7,219 nt of DNA, from NCBI GenBank assembly GCA_012031455.1, contig JAAUTM010000062.1, forward strand, positions 1 through 7,219, written 5' to 3'. The notes under the pieces were generated by a model. It had not been told where the DNA came from. It did not search any database and saw only the letters and a list, made by a program, of their open reading frames with translations. Shown piece by piece: positions 5,801 through 7,219 of the stretch (positions are counted from its first letter, which is position 1; every line of letters begins with the position of its first letter). The stretch is from Phycisphaerales bacterium. GTDB lineage: Bacteria > Planctomycetota > Phycisphaerae > Phycisphaerales > Phycisphaeraceae. The translations under genes were made by a program, and so were the position numbers.

Positions 5801-7091
5801 GGCCGCCAGCCGTGCCCGCACTAAGCTGAGCATTGGTGGCCGTGATCAAAGTCGGGAAGGTCATATCATTGGCAAACAGTTGGAGAGTGCCCAGCGGGAT
5901 CGTGCCGCCGACATTGCCGCCGAGAATGATGCCGCCGACCCCGGCATTGATGACCAGGGTTTCATTGTCATTGTCAGTGATGCCATTGATCGTCCCGGTG
6001 ACTTCCACATCGCCGCCGGTGGAAAGCAGATTCACCGTGCTGCCATCCGCCATTGCCAGCGTGCCATCAAGGGTGATGTCGCCAGCATTGGTGGTCCATG
6101 TCCCGCCGCCGCCGAAGCTGGTGTTGCCGTTGACCGTGATAGCATCCCCCGCACCGCTGAGCGTGATGTTGTTGGCTGCCAGCAAACCGCCACCAGCGTG
6201 AACCGTCAGGTTCGTCGCCACCAGCAGGTCTGTGTTTTCGTTGATGACAATCTGCCCGGTTTGAGTGCCTGCGTAGCCCAGTTCCAGATCCGTCACGTTG
6301 GCGCTCACAACCGAAACAAATGACTTGAGGACATTAAGTCCGGTCGTGGCACCCTGGGCATCGTTGCCCACATCAATGCCATCGGTAACCGCCAGCGGAC
6401 GCAGCGTCAGAGCTGCACCGCCATCCACCGCTGCACCGGCCCCGGCTGAAAGTGTGCCGTTGGAAGTGATTGTCGATGCCACCGCACCAAAGTTCACCGT
6501 GTCGCCAGCACCCACCGTGACGTTGCCCTGAGCCGTCACCAGCAAACCGGTGCTGGTGGTGTTGGCATCGAAGCTGATGTTGTTGCCGGTGATGGTCAAA
6601 AGGCCGATGGCTCCGCCACCGCCGATGGCGTTGTTAATCGCCAGATCGCCTGTGGTACCACTGTTAAGGGTCAAATCAAAACCAGCCCCATCAACCGTGC
6701 CGCCGAGGGTGATGGTCGCCCCTGCTGCGGTGCCGCCGTTGTTGGTGGTGTCAATGGTTGTGTCATCGGCCAGCGTGATGATGCCAAAGCCAGCCGTGTC
6801 GCCGCTGGTGCGAATGATGCCCTGAGTGGTCGTGGTCGAAGCCGTGCTGGTGATGCCGCCGTTCTTCGCCGCGGCGTAGACGCCGCCGTCCTGGTTCTTC
6901 TTGAGCGGAATGGTGCCGAAGAGGAGAGATACCTTCGCCTCCCCCATCTTGGAACCGACGGGATTCGCCGTGGCCGTGAGGGGAGAAGTGACGGATGAAC
7001 AGGCGGTCAGCGCGGCGACCAGTTTCGCCTGCTCCTTGGCGACGGTCTGGTCGAAGGTCAGCTTGGCCTTCAGCGTGCTGGTGGTGGCCAA
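2661..7091 (-). CDS. First piece of the giant beta-strand-repeat surface protein, with a TRL-like N-terminal stretch
   Basis: This is the longest open stretch, 1,476 codons. The only available start is a TTG at 7089-7091, just after an in-frame stop, with no clear ribosome binding site. Residues 28-80 resemble a small TRL-like lipoprotein and hold the only cysteine (C31). From about residue 82 the protein is a low-complexity repeat protein. It has an 'LADDTTIDTTNNGG' block at 107-120 and again as 'LLDTTNGG' near 787-794. Four copies of a 'TADEINFGGG...LTLRPL...GF..I.IG' block lie at about 204-285, 629-720, 978-1067 and 1413-1476. Residues 1198-1345 form a distinct non-repeat island with a single GGNDTL calcium-loop-like motif. 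There is no signal peptide, membrane span or catalytic motif. The stop at 2661-2663 interrupts the fourth block, which continues in the next frame. It resembles giant FHA-like / LEPR-XLL-associated proteins of the outer surface; function is inferred from family style only. Confidence 0.85.
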   Translation of the reverse strand: MATTSTLKAKLTFDQTVAKEQAKLVAALTACSSVTSPLTATANPVGSKMGEAKVSLLFGTIPLKKNQDGGVYAAAKNGGITSTASTTTTQGIIRTSGDTAGFGIITLADDTTIDTTNNGGTAAGATITLGGTVDGAGFDLTLNSGTTGDLAINNAIGGGGAIGLLTITGNNISFDANTTSTGLLVTAQGNVTVGAGDTVNFGAVASTITSNGTLSAGAGAAVDGGAALTLRPLAVTDGIDVGNDAQGATTGLNVLKSFVSVVSANVTDLELGYAGTQTGQIVINENTDLLVATNLTVHAGGGLLAANNITLSGAGDAITVNGNTSFGGGGTWTTNAGDITLDGTLAMADGSTVNLLSTGGDVEVTGTINGITDNDNETLVINAGVGGIILGGNVGGTIPLGTLQLFANDMTFPTLITATNAQLSAGTAGGLIGVEHNGDLDLTIVDHLERLAVTNLTIGDVANTGGITAGTDNDLEDALYNITILSNTGNITLAGNYSSINGSSLTLDTTGNIVIDAGLDIDIDGAFTAQNAAAMSLGAWITTTNDNITINAPLTLTDDVELNTGSGAGNIVFGSTIDGTQELTLSAGTGNLTISGAVGGGTVLTSLVVESATTTTTDAINVNSLLSFTSDEVNFGGGAGTVSGATIEFAPSSGTVTAILIGNNGADAGAANFDLNDTDIAALADGFTSITIGDAGSTLPITIHSSGATFSDSLTLNADGVGGSVLVSGDLSTAGNNDAATLTINGSGATTTLEANLITEGGAITINDAVVLDGAILLDTTNGGADAAGANITFDTPGTILDVGFQTSTLTLRAGTGGDVSVAGDIGSVPNRLSDLTIVSAHDATFDGVVLVAGLLQSAGTGTTTFNSTVSSNGNNISLTTGEVVLNDAPMTTSGGGNITITGAFTVDDASAISSNGSFSQSGGAVSLGSNISTTNSGITIGGALTLTENVTLAAGTAVNATAALDDVSAGTNNLTITADEINFGGGANSVTGTGTLTLQPNNDGDAMQLGGVDPGANTLTLDNTDLDALGAGFTLINLGRSTGTHAYSIQAGLPDPAFNDPVVFRGLTTLTLAGTLAVDDDITFDGPLTLSANGNAITTTGDDITINGDLTVSDGNSPIITTQGGADADITINGEINGTPGGGAESITLTAGNDVTLEGDVVIDTFNVNFGQTAGGVLTIENTVTQIDATTITFTGGAADDILRINNPVGDILRTPTGGIDFDGAAQATADALEILGGSADTEVYDVGPANDEGTITFNNGGPDLLTIDFAGLEPILDTVAIVNFTINGDGADNTIDLDDGTAAADGRVRVSIDAFETIEFANKTNLTIDGLGGNDTLNWTATELPTGVESWTLNSETINLPGGTLQTDGSQTYNGQVVLTSNAQFVTVDIGSSVVFNGGIDAGAGNDVLITSEEIDFGAAVTGTGNLTLRPLAVGDSIGVAGAAGDLQLTLADIGNIADGWANIIIGYAGTASM
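3057..3500 (-). other. Non-repeat island with a lone calcium-loop-like GGNDTL motif
   Basis: Residues 1198-1345 of the long frame break the strand-repeat pattern: GAADDILRINNPVGDILRTP, ALEILGGSADTEVYDVG, LTIDFAGLEPILDTVAIVNF, INGDGADNTIDLDDGTA, then IDAFETIEFANKTNLTIDGL and GGNDTLN. GxGGNDTL is one partial RTX-type nonapeptide; a tandem array would be needed for a real calcium beta-roll, and none is present. The 'AFE.I.FANKTN.TI.G' motif is, as I recall, common in LEPR-XLL-associated giant proteins, where it marks a domain boundary. Function unknown. Confidence 0.5.
3891..4160 (-). repeat. Type A repeat block, copy 3
   Basis: Residues 978-1067 of the long frame. It opens with TADEINFGGGANSVTGTGTL, continues to LDNTDLDALGAGFTLINLGR and ends with FNDPVVFRG. 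Unlike copies 2 and 4, it is not followed by a recognisable type D block. Confidence 0.75.
4575..4862 (-). repeat. Type D repeat block, copy 2
   Basis: Residues 744-839 of the long frame. In order: INGSGATTTLEANLITEGGA, ITINDAVVLDGAILLDTTNG, GADAAGANITFDTPGTI, then LTLRAGTGGDVSVAGDIG and LSDLTIV. It follows type A copy 2 directly, so A plus D form one larger unit. Confidence 0.75.
4932..5207 (-). repeat. Type A repeat block, copy 2
   Basis: Residues 629-720 of the long frame. It opens with TSDEVNFGGGAGTVSGATIE, continues to LNDTDIAALADGFTSITIGD, and ends with ATFSDSLTLNADG. It is immediately followed by the type D block at 4575-4862, the same order as in copy 4. Confidence 0.75.
6237..6482 (-). 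repeat. Type A repeat block, copy 1 ('LTLRPL...LGYAGT')
   Basis: Residues 204-285 of the long frame. Key motifs are ALTLRPLAVTDGIDVGN, then DLELGYAGTQTGQIVI. It matches copy 4 best (LTLRPLAVGDSIGVAG and IIIGYAGT). The block lacks the EINFGGG lead-in that is clear in copies 2 and 3, having NFGAVASTITSNGTLS instead. Confidence 0.7.
6582..6770 (-). repeat. Type D repeat block, copy 1 ('TTNNGGTAAGATI')
   Basis: Residues 108-170 of the long frame: DDTTIDTTNNGGTAAGATIT, a GTVDGAGFDLTLNSGTTGDL stretch and IGLLTITGN. It matches the second half of copies 2 and 3 (LDTTNGG..AAGA.I, then L.AG.GG and L..L.I) but lacks the TTTL..N.IT first half, perhaps because the sequence junction lies just upstream. 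Confidence 0.65.
6849..7010 (-). other. TRL-like small lipoprotein segment fused in frame ahead of the repeat protein
   Basis: Residues 28-80 of the long frame read LTACSSVTSPLTATANPVGS, then KMGEAKVSLLFG and finally YAAAKNGGI. This order (lipobox cysteine, SPLTAT.NPVGSK.GEAK, short hydrophobic strand, AAAKNGGI) is what I recall for the TRL-like family of ~90-110 residue bacterial lipoproteins. In those proteins AAKNGGI is followed by 'TKI..VD' and a beta hairpin; here it changes at once into TSTASTTTTQGI and the giant repeats. The upstream ~27 residues (ATTSTLKAKLTFDQTVAKEQ...) are hydrophilic, so no signal peptide supports lipidation of C31 in this frame. The segment is therefore truncated at both ends. 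Sampled lines here have higher GC than the repeat region. Family call is from memory of the motif, without a search. Confidence 0.55.
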
Positions 7092-7219
7092 GCGCGGTTA
7101 CCAAACGTTGGAATTGATCCACTAGCAAAGCAGCCGTAAGGCTACAATCAAGCCTAATGCGGCCATCCAGGCCGAGAAGTCCGTTGGCCGACTGCTTGCA
7201 ACGGCTTTCACCAAGGCGG
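7092..7219. other. Unassigned right edge
   Basis: No gene can be assigned. On the minus strand one frame is open from the edge to a stop at 7122-7124 and would encode a hydrophobic tail (WMAALGLIVALRLLC); it could be the end of a membrane protein. On the plus strand the frame ending GYQTLELIH at the stop 7123-7125 looks tail-like, and the same frame after that stop reads ATIKPNAAIQAEKSVG. These alternatives compete and none has supporting context. No promoter, ribosome binding site or tRNA was recognised. Confidence 0.3.

Larger units (their letters stand above)
475..6850 (-). pseudogene. Reconstructed single giant repeat-protein gene, broken by three one-base frameshifts and lacking both ends
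   Basis: The three minus-strand pieces are one gene. Break 1 lies between about 2663 and 2680: IIIGYAGTA should continue as HVITINAVDFNDPVTFNA one frame over. Break 2 is in the run of four identical bases at 2612-2615: VTFNAP should continue as GGTGSITVDGQLRG. Break 3 is in a run of four at 703-706: ITTTGG should continue as GVTLAGNAID. Each is cured by adding one base, and two lie in homopolymers, the typical mark of sequencing deletions rather than natural decay. No other stops interrupt about 2,100 codons. Whether it is a true pseudogene or an intact gene with sequencing errors cannot be decided here; errors are favoured. The start and end are set by where repeat-type composition gives way to unrelated sequence. 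Confidence 0.75.

Noticed and set aside
4566..6323. 585-codon plus-strand open frame
   Set aside because: Antisense shadow of the giant gene; no ribosome binding site before the ATG, and its product has no recognisable domain.
475..6850. DNA-level repeats as a CRISPR array or transposon
   Set aside because: The repeats are coding, vary at many positions, have no uniform spacer length, and show no terminal inverted repeats or transposase.
6999..7001. Lipid-modified cysteine (C31) as a functional lipobox
   Set aside because: LTAC fits a lipobox, but the preceding 27 residues are hydrophilic, so no signal peptide exists in this frame.
7116..7125. GATCCACTAG, which resembles a cloning-vector polylinker core
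   Set aside because: Only ten bases match, and the flanking bases differ from the usual polylinker on both sides; chance is adequate.

Overview
The window is read mainly on the minus strand. It holds most of one giant, low-complexity surface-type gene, flanked at both ends by pieces that look unrelated to it. The simplest reading is a short draft or metagenomic contig with a misjoin at one or both ends and several one-base errors. The evidence is a change of base composition, protein family and amino-acid composition at each edge.

Centre (about 475 to 6850, minus strand): the reading frame is split into three consecutive open pieces (2661-7091, 698-2569, 366-701). Homologous sequence continues across each break in a neighbouring frame, and every break is repaired by adding one base. 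Repaired, they form one protein fragment of roughly 2,100 residues. It is rich in Gly, Ala, Thr, Asn and Asp, has no cysteine in the repeat part, and is built of short beta-strand-forming repeats. It resembles the very large FHA-like / LEPR-XLL-associated 'beta strand repeat' surface proteins. Neither its true N-terminus (secretion signal) nor its C-terminus (anchor or translocator) is present. The first two thirds use one long repeat unit (four copies of a 'TLRPL...GF..I.IG' block and three of a 'TTTL..N.IT...LDTTNGG' block). The last third switches to another repeat ('LELLGTG...NDVDTLAAN...IIGTVNAT', four copies).

Left edge (1-about 470, minus strand): this is the first ~115 codons of a mannitol PTS transporter (MtlA, EIIC part) with a strong Shine-Dalgarno. 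It has GC-rich codon use typical of high-GC Gram-positive bacteria and a one-base frameshift near the window edge. Giant-gene coding appears to stop abruptly about 100 bases upstream of mtlA.

Right edge (about 6850-7219): the giant reading frame is preceded in frame by a stretch resembling a small TRL-like lipoprotein (lipobox 'LTAC', then 'VGSKMGEAK' and 'AAAKNGGI') but without a hydrophobic signal sequence. The last ~130 bases are unassigned. No RNA genes, CRISPR arrays, insertion sequences or convincing promoters or terminators were seen.

Organism: the mtlA end suggests an actinobacterium. The giant gene (sampled lines in the mid-50s % GC) suggests a different bacterium, possibly a planctomycete or similar. 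One organism for the whole window is not supported. No operon logic connects the genes; the juxtaposition is probably artificial.
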